A DNA stretch of 64,000 bases from the NCBI GenBank assembly GCA_034008185.1, contig CM067084.1, positions 13,287,385 through 13,351,384 on the forward strand, given 5' to 3'. Each line of letters opens with the position of its first letter. The stretch's first letter is position 1. The DNA comes from Gorsachius magnificus. Taxonomy: Eukaryota > Chordata > Aves > Pelecaniformes > Ardeidae. Of the stretch, positions 52,672 through 64,000 are shown one piece after another. Both the position numbers and the translations under genes were made by a program. The notes beneath the pieces are model-generated. The model worked only from the letters and a program-made list of their open reading frames with translations. It was not told where the DNA came from and did not search any database.

Positions 52672-53051
52672 TGTGTTGGAATGCCACCTGGTATTGCAGT
52701 GTCCTAACTCACCACAATGTTATTTTAGAGAAAGCTTTTGAAGCTGGAAGCTATTGCAGGATGAGGAAATCCTGTTGACTAAACATTATTTCGGGCACTT
52801 GTTTGGAGTTACACTTGCTGTTCGGCGCTTGTTAAGCTGGAAGCCTCCAAGGGAGGAAGAAAGGGGTCAGTGTTCTCCTCATGGTCTTCTTGCCATGTCA
52901 GGGCTTGAAAACCAGAAGGCAAATGAGCTTTATCCTTTCACTGACCCCTGTGTTTAAGGATTTAATCCTCTAATGAATGTGGAGGCCTTAGTATTTAAAT
53001 CGGAACACTTGTGTTTGTAAAACAACTTGCCCTGGCCAGAGCATGCTAATT

Positions 53052-53060
53052 TTATTTATT
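53052..53060 (+). promoter_or_regulatory. NOCT: AU-rich element nonamer in the NOCT 3' UTR
   Basis: TTATTTATT, the UUAUUUAUU nonamer that marks many short-lived mRNAs. It lies about 380 nt after the stop. Confidence 0.65.
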
Positions 53061-53622
53061 TCATGTTAAGCTTGTACCAGTACCAAAGGGAACGAGGCTC
53101 AACTACTCAGTGAGATTCTCCTACATCTTTTTCTGTTGCAATACAAAGGAAGTTTAATGCAGTTTAGATATGAACAAATCTAAGCTCATACTAGTGCTGT
53201 CTTCTCACTTTTACATGACTTGAGATGACAATGTCATTACAAGTGAATGGATAATAGCACAGCGTGAGGAAGGCCCCCTCCAGGAAGAGCAGGGGAGGAA
53301 ATAGCAGCTAATACTCCGCACCATATAGTAATATCCTCACTTTTCCCAATGAATGTGCCTGTGTCCGTTACACATGCACGGCCCATAGGTGTGTATACAC
53401 AGTGACCGGTACCTTTGTCTCCTCTGTGCATCCCTCCAGAGGGCACACCCAAACCAGGGAGTATTTCCTCCTCTGCTTCAAGTATTACTTTTCCAAATGG
53501 TTTAGATTTGCAGTATTGTCGATCTGGCTGTTTCAGTAAGGGGCCAGTCTTCATGTTGAAAGACTTCCTTTTATTTATCTTCAGAATCTAAAGCTGCACT
53601 GGAACCTGTTAGAAGATGAGAT

Positions 53623-53631
53623 TTATTTATT
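53623..53631 (+). promoter_or_regulatory. NOCT: Second AU-rich nonamer in the NOCT 3' UTR
   Basis: A second exact TTATTTATT within ATTTATTTATTG, about 570 nt after the first. Two exact copies in one 1.3-kb UTR are more than expected by chance. Confidence 0.65.
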
Positions 53632-53916
53632 GAGAAAAGTTGGTGATCCTGCATCTGACCTGAAATCATACAGCAAGTGTTGAGGAGCCTCTTTCCATGG
53701 CCCAGGGGTCTGGCTAAGCACCTAGGCTGTGACAGAGGAGCTGTGTTAGTACAGTAACTCTTGTGCATGGAGCGGTGCTCATTGGTATGACATAGGTATT
53801 GCATACACGGATTGTAAACATGCCACTATGCCAAGAGGTGGGGAGAGAGGAGGGAAGAGAGACAGCAGCTGGAGTTGGGCTGACATTTAGATAGTTGGGA
53901 AAGATGAGGCAGAGTA

Positions 53917-53922
53917 AATAAA
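53917..53922 (+). terminator. NOCT: Proximal poly(A) signal of NOCT
   Basis: AATAAA in GAGTAAATAAAGCAG. It lies 65 nt before the distal signal and may be used as an alternative. Confidence 0.5.
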
Positions 53923-53981
53923 GCAGTACTTCCATGTAAAGTAAGGCCCGTAGTAACTCGTAGATGTTCCAGGTGTTTATT

Positions 53982-53987
53982 AATAAA
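53982..53987 (+). terminator. NOCT: Distal poly(A) signal of NOCT
   Basis: AATAAA in TTTATTAATAAAAGTCC. It is followed by a run of A and then a T/GT-rich stretch (GTAATGTCTCTTTCTTTTTCC), a good downstream element, so cleavage near 54,000 is likely. Confidence 0.7.
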
Positions 53988-54005
53988 AGTCCTTGGGGGA
54001 AAAAA

Positions 54006-57000
54006 AAGTAATGTCTCTTTCTTTTTCCTAGCCTAAGTAGGTGATCTGTCTCAACTAGTGACTGTTTGAGCTTCAAGGTAGTGAAGGTCTCTGATCCTGC
54101 AGTCCTTATCTTACCAGCTGGCATGGCTGCTTTGCTTTCAGGGCAAGTGCTCTCTCTCAGACTTGAAATGCCCAAATTCCACAGCAAGTCTGCAGGGAAG
54201 GGAGTTACCTTCAGCAATGTTAAGCTGCTCTCTCCCCTAGCTAAAGCTGAAGCCTAGAATCTGTACTACTGTAACTATTACTCTTTCCAACAGTTGTGTG
54301 GAGCTACAAACCTGGCCAATACTGCAGAGCAGGGTGCAAGTATTGGCCCCTGAGGGCTGCTGAGCATGCCAGCAGAGCTGGCTCCGCACAACAGGCAGCT
54401 CTGTTTGTCACTTTCTTTTAAAATGTCATTTGAAGAGCAAGAAGTCCCACAGGTACGTGCTTTACGCGGCCTGTGAATTACTGTACTTGTGTTGCTGGTA
54501 AGTGAAATAGAGAGTCTGGCAACTGGAAGTCCCAGATTCCCACACAAACATGCTCCCTTTCGGGCAAACAGATGAAGCGCTGTGTTGCACAGCCGTAGCA
54601 CGCTCTGCGTGTCTTCCTGACCCTTGCAGGATGAGGGCAATGATCTGCTTCCAAGCAGAGGAGCGGAGGCCCCTCTAACAAGCCTGGGATGCAGGGCTCC
54701 TCTAGCAAGTGTGGATTTGAAATTCCCCAGACAGAAAGGATTTTATGACGAAGGAGCTCGACTTCCTTGGTGAATACTTGTACCAGGCAGATGCGACACA
54801 TCAACTACTGCCAGACAGCTTCCTTCAGCTGCAATTTCAGAAAGAGCAAAGTGTGTCCCTGGAAGCCAGAAGGGGTGGCTCTTTTTGGGGGAAGAGTCTG
54901 GGCCGGAGATGAGACACTCCTAATGCCCCACAGAAAGGCAGACCTTTCAGCATCCCTGCCATAAGCATTTCACACCTGTGACAGCTTCCTTTTCAGGGTG
55001 GTGGCTGCCCTCAGTGGCTCTCTGAGGGGGTGAGATGCAGTGCTGCTCCTTTAGGGTTAGCTTCTCTGAGGATCTTCCCTCAAATGGTCTTTGCAAAGAG
55101 GAGAAAGAATACAGTTGCCCATTAATGGAGGTCTCAAGTCATCTGTAGCTAAACACTTTGAAAAGCAACACCACAACGTAGACCTGTAAGATGGTACCTT
55201 TAACAAGTCAACTCCTTGCTCACCTACCGCAGAAAAGTCACACCAGAAGCTGGAGTTTCCATTCACACCCTTTTGGCAGTTTCTAGAAGAAACCACACGT
55301 GTGGTAGAAAGCTGTGACTTGAGAGCAAGGATAATACTGTACTTGGATCTGTATTTAAAAAAACCCAAAACACACAAAAAAACCCCAAAATCCCAAACCA
55401 AACAAAAAAAACAACAAAAACACCACCACCACCAAAAAGCCCTTAATTTCCATTTTACTTGTGCATAAGCAGCCCCATTTTCCGAAGGACAGCCGAGGTC
55501 ACTGTGGTCCTGTTTCACCACTGCCAGGGCACAGAGCCACAGCACTGATTACGGTAGGCTTTGTTTACCAGCAGGAGCTAAACTATCACAGCGACAAAAC
55601 CCCCACCATCGCTCTCATGGGGTGATGGTATTTGGTATGTGGACGATTCTTTGGCCATTTTACTCAGACCCTTGCTTTTAATGCTATCTCTCCTGCAAAA
55701 GAAACCAAACTGTGGAAAAACAGCATGATTTGTATGAGACTGCCATCACTGCAGAGCTCATCTGTAGTGGCTGGGATTCTTATTTCACCCTGGACACGTG
55801 ACTGTAGATGTTCACTGCTTCATGTCCTTAAAGGGCAATTTTGAAGGCAAGGGGAGGGTGGAATAACTGTGAAAAGGCTGGGGACTCTCCCCCTCACAAG
55901 GCAATTAATATTCTCATACTCAGAAAATCACACATCCCTGCTATAGCACAACGGTGAACCCCTTCTGCTGTATTTTAATAAATGGTAGACAAGACGCAGA
56001 AATTAACTGGTAACTTCCCAGTCAGCTTCACCCTTTTATTCCAGTACTTGCTATAAAATATATTTTGCAGGCAGACTCTTTTGGAAAACCTAAGTGAAAT
56101 GTTGCCTTTGCTTTGTTTTTTTCAGCAAGAGGCAGGCCTGCAGCACTGAAATACTATTGCCTGCTGTAAATATCAGTAAATATTTTTCATAGGAAGAAGG
56201 AGGGGTTTTTTTCCTACGTAGCAGTATGACTCTTACAGTAAAAATGTCTTCAAAGCTGCTCTTGTCACTCTCTGCCTTATAAGCACACCAAGGCTAAAAA
56301 AAGTCTCAACAGATCCCTTGCTCTAATTTTGAATAAAAGCTGTGTTAGCTTTAGCAGTGACAGATTTCCCTCACCCTCAAGCTGGCTGAAGGAAGAAGTG
56401 ACCCACTTACTTAATTTGCTGAAAGGCAGAAGCTGTTGCAAGCTTATTAACACACTATCTCTCTTGGGAACAATTAGATCAGAAGTAGCATCACTTGGAT
56501 CTCCTTCACTTAACAAGGTTAATACCTGTTATTTGAACTGTCTCTATGAGGCAGAAATTGAATTTAGCTTGTTCTGCCTGTGACAACCTTCACACATAAC
56601 TGAGATCCCTGCTGCACACCGCACGGTAAGGAAGAGCTGAGGCTTTGGGCACGCCTCCACTTTCTCATCAACTCTTGCCTGCCCCTGGTTCACTGCTCCT
56701 TGATCAGCTCAGATGTAATTCTCCAAAGTCCTGAAGTTGATGAAATCAATTAGCAGAGGATCCCAAGAGTTCAGCCTTCCCTGCAGCACGCTTTACCCGC
56801 ATCACTCGAGTTGTGTCAAGGCACAGAGCCCTTTGCTAAGCAAGATGGACTTCGTCCAAGAGACACTAACAAAAACAGCGGTCTCTGGGATGGGATCCCC
56901 CTTGCAACTTTCCTTGCCACAACCCAGAAATTTTCATACTCACATCTTTATTCTGAGTTGCAATCCAGAGTTAGGGTTTCTTCCTGTGGATTACATGGGA

Positions 57001-59700
57001 TTACCTTGTCTGTCCTATAACTTACAATAGTAGTTATTTGAAAGACAAAAACGTTTGTATTTATAGCTGTAGAATCAGCGATACCATGGCTACGTATGTC
57101 TCGATGCCTTCTGCATAAAGCATGCTCACTTCACACTAGAGCTTCATTCCACTCACACATCACGAAAAGTTACTACTTGCCAAGGATGAGTTAAGCCTGG
57201 CCTCTTCTACGTGTGCCACCAGCTTCAGATGTAAGAGCTAGTCCCGCTTTCACACACAGACAAAATAACAGGTTTTTCAATGGGATTGCAAAAGTCTAGG
57301 AGTATACCTAGACACTAACTGCTTCAGTGTTTTAGTGTCCCTTTGCCCATTTCAGATGTTACAAACCTGACTAAAGCTCCTTCATCCTGAGGTCACGTCC
57401 TCCAACCCCAACAGTAAAAACATTTCTTGCCCACATAGTAATTAATTACGTCGGCATAAGGCAGCATGTTGAAGAGCAAGCTTGCACAGACCTAAAGAAT
57501 GATCTGAGACTTCCAGTTACAGGGGAACCTTGCCCCGCTGGCACTTCGCTGTAGAAACCCCCAGGGAGAGGCTGCCCCTTGTAAGAAGCACAGCTTGTCA
57601 CCCAGATTACACACCAGCTCTGAAGAACAACCGGGTCTCTGAACAACTCAGAGGCACCACACGCACGCAAAGCAATGCAGAAGAGCTGTGCTTAAGCAGA
57701 TCCGCTGAAATCACTACCTGACTGTGACAGAAAGCCTGTCTGTACTTCTAGCTGGCAGCTAAATTAAAAAAAAAAAAAGTGAGGAGTACAAAGGAGTACA
57801 TGGAAAGGTTAACAAAAAGGGTCTTCACCGTTTGAAGCCGGGCTAAGTACCCTTCCCATTTCAGTTACAGCACATCCTCACGCAGATCAAGATTCTCGCA
57901 GCACTTGACAAACTTCCGATAAATGTCCTCTGGCAGCATGCGTGCTGCTCACCGGGTGGCCAGGGGAGAGAGCCAAAGGACCATCACCAGGTCTGTGGCA
58001 AGACGCAGCACCGACAGTAACAGCAGCACGGCTGCGAGCTGCCTATCTCACCAGTAGCAGAGATGTACTCCTTCATTCCTTCCATTTTTGCCATTACATG
58101 ATCAAGACTTGGCTCTAACTTAAGAGGAGGAGGTCATCGGTTGGAGATCCTTATCTATTTAGAGGAAGATCGTTTGTCCCCATTTGACTTCCAGCATACC
58201 TAAATTAGGTGTCAGAAAGGTCTTAACTACAAATACTCCAGAGAGACATTTCATGCTCTGAGATACAGCATCTTTCATGTATGATCAAATAACAGTCATT
58301 TAGAAAAGGATTTCTGTAAGAAAAGACTTAAAAATGTGGGTTTAAAAATGCTGTTACTTTTCTCTCTTCTTGTCTTCTGGCTCAGATTTGTTCTACCTGC
58401 CTCTCTTCACACTGCTCCATTTTCCTTTACCCAGAACATTAGTGCCTCTCAGACTACCAAATCAGTCAACCCATGGCCCAGCTTCCCCCTACTTTCCCTT
58501 TCTGTCCTACCTCTTTTTTGGTAACATAAATCCACTTCCTTCTCCTACATTTCCTCCTATGAAGGAGACCTTGTCCTCTACCCCCATGCCAGAAGCACAG
58601 CTCCTCTGTAAGAACATTTGCTACTTCGGGTTAACTGCTGGTGGAAGGCATTGCTGCCTTCTACACCACGCTTTTTCACCTGCTTCAGCTTGCTCATTCA
58701 TTTGTTCTTAAACTCTGCTTCCTTGCTTAGAGTATGAAAAAGAATTCTTTTTTCAGAAGACTTTCAAAGTTCCCCACATGCTGGCCTGGCTGTATGAAGC
58801 TATTCCCACATTTCCTACCACTCAAAGGGAAGAATGGGGCTTACTGCTAGGACTCTAGAGGTAACTCGTTTTTCAGTATTAATTAAGTTAAAGGGAAAAA
58901 AAAACCTCCCTTCTGGTCTCCTTTATTGTTACTGAAGAACTCCATTCCATATTTCTCTTAAAATTGCTCCTCCAGGCATGAAGTACTTAGATGGTCATTT
59001 ACACTTAAATTATTTCAAGATTACCCGAGTTCCTGCTCTGAAGACTTTCCAGGGCATCTCACTAGGAACTGGGGGTGCTACTGGGCACCTGGCTGCCTAC
59101 AAGCTGGTGCGCTGCTTCTCTAGTAACTGCTGTAGGGCCAGCGTGGTGCCCATGAAAACTCGGTGAGCTACCCCTCCATCTGTTTTGAGCCAAACTCTTG
59201 CAATGTGGACGGCAGCTATGGAGCAATCTGCGTACTGTGTGTTCTCACCCGAGCTTTACACCCTGTAGTAATGTATCACCATACCCGTAACTTCAGTGCA
59301 ATTATAAATGGAAAACCTATTTAGATACTTACTTCATTCAGGAAAAAAAATACACCTACCTATTTGTGCTGAAGCCAAAATATTAACAGTTGAAAACATC
59401 AATGGCAACAACATCAAAAGGACCAGCAGTATAACTCAGTATTTCTCATTTTTCAGTTTCTACCTACTGGTACTTTCCACTTGCCTCTTTTAAGTCATCG
59501 GAGAAGTTAGTACAATACAGTAGCCAATCCTGCTAATTTCTACCTTTCCTTTGCAACGCAGCCTTAGGAAATTAAGGTAGTTCACCGAGGTCTAGAAGTT
59601 ATTGAATCTCAAGAGTCATTTAAGCAAATCCTGTCTTCTTTGCATTAAAACAACTGGGAGCGCACACAAAGTTCTCACCTGTCAGCTGGAGGGCAGTAAC
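54006..59700. other. Intergenic space between convergent NOCT and ELF2
   Basis: No supportable exon. Open frames are at most about 162 codons and have no family features. It contains an A/C-rich low-complexity tract at 55.36-55.44 kb. The right part may belong to a longer ELF2 3' UTR; minus-strand AATAAA signals exist at about 58,924 and 56,035, but there is no basis here to choose them. Confidence 0.5.
55357..55439. repeat. A/C-rich low-complexity tract
   Basis: About 80 nt made only of A and C apart from one T and the edges, built from AAACCC, CAAAA and CACCACCACC units. On the minus strand it is a G/T-rich run. Simple-sequence DNA. Confidence 0.85.
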
Positions 59701-60620
59701 TTCTTAAGCTACTTGGGTTATTCGGTAAGTATTCATGTGATTAGCCACACTGCAAGAAAACTGTGTATGCTCACCACCCTGAAAAAGCGTAACAGAACTA
59801 GACCCCCGTCAGAAGTTACCTCACCAACTACCGCAAGCTTCTCAGAAACTTCAGTGAAAAATATTTCAAAATACTGTGTGGGAGGGTTGGTCAGCCGTTC
59901 GGAGTACCAGAGTAGTGAGGAGTTCCAAACTTCCACACTGTATCAGCTATCTTAGGCTGAATGCCTGGAAGATTTCAAATAAGCAAAAAAGAAGGTTAAC
60001 AGGTTGAAAGGAAAAAATAAAAAATAAAAAGCAGACCAAACACTATTAAATTTCTTTTCTATATTTCAGTAAAACCTACTTGAATACACTTTGAAACAAG
60101 AGTACAACAAAATAGAATATACTTCAAATGTTGAATATACAAACTATTATAGTTCATTCTGAACACTGGTACTTCCCTCTTAACTTCAACTAAAAAAAAT
60201 TTACAGGTTTAGAACTACCTGACAAAAGCTCATGCTGGGCGTGACCTTTCAAGTGACAAGAGTAGAGCTGAAACTGAAATGTATGCATGGATGTCAAGGC
60301 TAAGTGAGAGACACAGGCATGTTACAGCAGAAGGCGGAAAGCCTGCTGCTATTTTGTCCACAATTAAGAAATTTAGACAGACTTTTAAACTACCATACAA
60401 AATATGTTACATGTAATTCTATAACAATACTGTGCTAGGTACAAGATTTTTAAAAAATTTGTTTTAATAAAAAAAGCTTTACACAAACAAGCCATTAGCT
60501 TATTTCAAGAAAGATAACTGAAAATCAGTCTAAGGCTTTCATTTTGAATCTGCTTAAGCTGTATGATACAAAAATCCCTCTAGGTCTCTGTCTTCTTTTA
60601 GAAGCTCTTTAATCTTCTCC

Positions 60621-60626
60621 TTTATT
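60621..60626 (-). terminator. ELF2: Candidate ELF2 poly(A) signal
   Basis: TTTATT on the plus strand, hence AATAAA on the minus strand, about 515 nt after the stop. Which of several signals is used cannot be told from sequence. Confidence 0.3.
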
Positions 60627-61013
60627 TCACATTCTACAATACCTAGGAGCAGAGTTTTTCACATAGCACCAGTTGAGTACTGTGGACACACAGTAATAAT
60701 TGCTGGTATGCATATAAAATGCATCAAAATTTGCCATTTGTAACAGCGAGACTTTCCTCTCCCCCTGAAAACTAAAAACCAAGGCAAACCTCTCACACAA
60801 CTCTCTTTTAGTGTTCCAGGTCTTAGTGTAACGTGGTAACGGGTAACGTAGTGAACTGTTTGGTCCCTTTTCAGTCCCTGTATCTTTCCTTCTCCATAGG
60901 TTCAGCTGTTTCCCAACTGGAAGAGGCAGTTTTTGTCAGCATATCAATGTGGTTCAATTCCCACTGAAACACGGGAAAATAATTTTTTTTCCAGTAAGTC
61001 TTCAACATACGCA

Positions 61014-61019
61014 TGTTTA
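61014..61019 (-). terminator. ELF2: Candidate proximal ELF2 poly(A) signal
   Basis: AATAAA on the minus strand within GTTTAATAAACATGC, about 120 nt after the stop. It is followed by a GT-rich stretch (TGCGTATGTTG). Confidence 0.35.
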
Positions 61020-61140
61020 TTAAACATTTCAAAACTCTCCTTTTCGACTTGGTGATCGCATCCACTTCCCTCCCCCCATTATGTCAGTATATTCAAAACC
61101 GTAACAGTCTACAAGTCCATGCTGGAAGCAAACCTATTCT

Positions 61141-61768
61141 TCATTTCTCGCACTTTAGGATTCCTTCTGTTTTCACTGTTACAGGAAGGGCAATAGCTGA
61201 GGGCGTGCTAACTACTACTACGTGGGTCACAGTCTTGCTTCCATCTGCCGGCTTCTCTTCTTTTACCAGCTGCAGTGTTTTCACTTCACGTTCCTGTTTT
61301 AAAGCCGCTGTGTCTGATTTCATTTCTGGACTTTTTATAACTGCACTGATCACCCTGGGAGGAGTCTGGCCAGACGCCTGCTGAGCAGGCACCGATAGTC
61401 TCATTACTGGTGTCCCGTGAGCTATAGACACTGGGGTTAGTGCTCTAACAGCCAACGGGGTTCCCACGATGTTAATACTTCCTGACCCAGACAGGCCCGT
61501 TTTTGTTTGTAACTGACACTGCGTAAGTTGCGTGGCAGGGATCGTAATGATTTTGGCAGGCTGCATTGTGATTTTGTCTCCGTTTTCCGCAGAGGTTGGC
61601 ACCACAGTAGGGATTGTCTGGATTACTACCTTTGGAGTTGTTGCTGTTGTTGGACTTGTGTTGGTTATTAACGGTGACCCTGCGTTTACTGACTGTACTG
61701 CCACAGTTGAGATTTTCTGTCCCAGAGAAGTCATTACAACAGGCACTTGCATTGCCACACGTACAGTC
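61141..61768 (-). CDS. ELF2: ELF2 terminal coding exon: C-terminal regulatory region
   Basis: Acceptor TTATTTTGCAG precedes base 61768; the stop TGA is at 61143-61141. The first base completes an Arg codon, giving R-T-V-R-V-A-M-Q-V-P as in mammalian ELF2. The 208 residues are rich in Ser, Thr, Val and Ile with almost no charged segments until the end. Recognisable stretches are VVMTSLGQKISTVAVQSV, NGDKITMQPAKIITIPATQL, GSGSINIVGTPLAVRALTPV and GQTPPRVISAVIK, all near-identical to human ELF2 as I remember it. Two psi-K-x-E sites (VKEE, VKTE) near the C-terminus fit the SUMO consensus. ELF2 (NERF) is a nuclear ETS factor of the ELF1/ELF4 group; this region contributes to regulation rather than DNA binding. 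The frame is intact. Confidence 0.97.
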
Positions 61769-61874
61769 CTGCAAAATAAGAAAGATGTGCATGTTTAAGC
61801 CAAAACACAGGCACCATTAGAGGTGACAACAGGGACAGACAAATCTAGGATTTACAGATTTTTAATTGGTTCTT

Positions 61875-61930
61875 AAAAAAAAAAAAAAAAAGAACAAAAA
61901 AAACCCAAACCAAAAGCAAACCCCAAACCG
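61875..61930. repeat. A17 run and A/C-rich low-complexity tract in ELF2 intron
   Basis: Seventeen A, then GAACAAAAAAAACCCAAACC-like A/C units. Its wording resembles the 55.36-kb tract. On the ELF2 sense strand it is T-rich with TTTGGG units and lies upstream of the acceptor. Confidence 0.8.
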
Positions 61931-62174
61931 TTTGTACATCTAGCAACAGGGCTTTAGAAATTCAGCAGCATTCTTGTATCTTTTTTTCCCCTCCCTCTCT
62001 CTACATAATTGTAAAATACACCTGAGGGCAAGCATATTGACAGTTGGCTCTGATCTCAAAAACTGAACTTTCACAGTATTCTATCATGTTACATTGCTGC
62101 TTGCAAAGCAGAAACAATTTCCAACACTTAAAATATAAACCAAAAAACTGAAAGATAGCTTCCTAACCAAAAAA

Positions 62175-62202
62175 CGGCTTGTCATTAGCAAATGACAAGC
62201 CG
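62175..62202 (-). repeat. ELF2: Perfect 12-bp hairpin next to an ELF2 5' splice site
   Basis: CGGCTTGTCATT (62175-62186) and AATGACAAGCCG (62191-62202) are exact reverse complements separated by 4 nt. In the ELF2 transcript the stem occupies intron positions +20 to +47. By a simple estimate (64,000 positions, eight loop sizes, 4 to the power 12) about 0.03 such stems are expected by chance in the window. Confidence 0.75.
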
Positions 62203-62221
62203 AAACCACATTAATACAAAC

Positions 62222-62575
62222 CTGGGAGCTGTTGTTGCTGGGACAGTAGTAGTGGTAGTTGAGGGACGAGATGACGATGTATCATGTGCTGGTGAGGCAA
62301 TATTCACAACTCTGGTGACTGCTTTTTCTGTTCTGGTACAGCTTAACGGCGAGGAATTTTTTCCTCCGCGCCCAGAGGTTGCTGCTTTTAAAAGGTTTTC
62401 TGCAGATAAAGACACTCTTTCCAATGACTTTTCATCTGTAGGCATTGACAAATCTTCATTGCAGGACTCGCTTTTGTCATCATCTATGACAACTATGTTT
62501 TTTGGCATCTCCTTAAACTGATATACAAGCCTCTGTCCCTCAACTTTTGCAAGGATTCCTCTTTGATAGTAATAC
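62222..62575 (-). CDS. ELF2: ELF2 exon: end of the ETS domain and Ser/Thr-rich linker
   Basis: Acceptor TTTCTTGCAG precedes base 62575; donor GTTTGT follows 62222. The exon length of 354 nt keeps the frame (1 + 117 codons + 2). It begins [20 protein letters not shown], the last helix and strand of the ETS domain, then [16 protein letters not shown], an acidic patch. Next is a serine/threonine-rich linker with [18 protein letters not shown] and a TTTTT run followed by VPATTAP. The split Arg codons at both ends join exactly to the neighbouring exons. The linker is less conserved than the rest, as usual for this factor. There is no sign of disruption. Confidence 0.96.

Positions 62576-64000
<1,425 letters not shown>

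Larger units (their letters stand above)
44270..54005 (+). other. NOCT: NOCT (nocturnin) transcription unit, three coding exons
   Basis: The gene spans about 9.7 kb: exon 1 in the CpG island, intron 1 of roughly 6 kb, exon 2 (270 nt), intron 2 (1,108 nt), exon 3, and a 3' UTR of about 1.3 kb. The three-exon structure and intron phases match mammalian NOCT as I recall it. The transcript start is inferred from the TATA-like box and the end from the distal AATAAA at 53982. It is convergent with ELF2 to the right. The exon 1 donor is unresolved. Confidence 0.85.
52672..54005 (+). other. NOCT: NOCT 3' untranslated region
   Basis: Non-coding sequence from the stop codon to the region after the distal poly(A) signal. 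It contains two AU-rich nonamers, a third near match (TTATTTATC at 53571) and two AATAAA signals. An open frame on the minus strand at 53,714-54,217 is considered chance. The exact cleavage site is inferred. Confidence 0.75.
59700..61140 (-). other. ELF2: ELF2 3' untranslated region (extent inferred)
   Basis: Sequence following the ELF2 stop on the minus strand, AT-rich and without coding signal. Minus-strand AATAAA signals occur at 61014-61019 and 60621-60626. The first would give a UTR of only about 150 nt, the second about 530 nt. The far limit given here is a guess. Confidence 0.45.
61769..62221 (-). other. ELF2: ELF2 last intron
   Basis: 453 nt, GTTTGT to TTTGCAG on the minus strand. 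It contains a perfect 12-bp hairpin 20 nt after the donor and an A17 run with an adjoining A/C-rich tract at 61875-61930. The donor lacks the usual purine-A-G at +3 to +5. Confidence 0.9.

Noticed and set aside
53714..54217. 167-codon minus-strand open frame over the NOCT 3' UTR
   Set aside because: No domain; crosses the NOCT poly(A) region; best explained by chance.

Overview
This window looks like avian nuclear DNA, or at least sauropsid. It carries several 5'-truncated CR1 LINEs with the typical avian CR1 3' ends and reverse-transcriptase C-terminal remnants. It has a very GC-rich CpG-island promoter, compact introns, and two recognisable vertebrate genes in convergent orientation: NOCT (nocturnin, + strand) and ELF2 (E74-like ETS factor 2, - strand). 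From memory, the same two genes are neighbours on human chromosome 4q31, so this is probably conserved synteny. I do not assign a species.

Layout. Positions 1 to about 43,000 are gene-poor upstream sequence. I find no exon there that I can support. It holds two CR1 sites (a tandem pair at 9.3-9.8 kb and one element at 24.9-25.2 kb), short homopolymer and low-complexity tracts, and some AT-rich stretches that could be conserved non-coding elements. A CpG island at about 43.7-45.1 kb contains the NOCT promoter: a perfect CRE palindrome, a TATA-like box, and exon 1 starting at ATG 44323. Intron 1 (about 6 kb) carries a canonical E-box and a sense-strand CR1. NOCT exon 2 is 50458-50727 and exon 3 is 51836-52671. 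The 3' UTR runs to about 54.0 kb, with two AU-rich nonamers and two AATAAA signals. About 54.0-59.7 kb is the space between the genes. ELF2 enters from the right on the minus strand: the ETS exon (62970-63162), a middle exon (62222-62575) and the terminal coding exon (61141-61768). Its 3' UTR lies below 61141, and its upstream exons lie beyond the window.

Function. NOCT is a circadian, inducible EEP-family NADP(H) 2'-phosphatase. Its control signals are visible here: the CRE, an intronic E-box and 3' UTR AU-rich elements. The sequence also supports two N-termini: a long form starting in exon 1 (mitochondrial type) and a 365-residue form starting in exon 2 at a motif suited to N-myristoylation. 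ELF2 is an ETS transcription factor; the window holds most of its DNA-binding domain and its whole C-terminal region. I found no previously undescribed multi-gene system. The most unusual local signals are a perfect 12-bp hairpin just downstream of an ELF2 5' splice site, and an unresolved NOCT exon 1 donor in a stretch rich in G and C runs.
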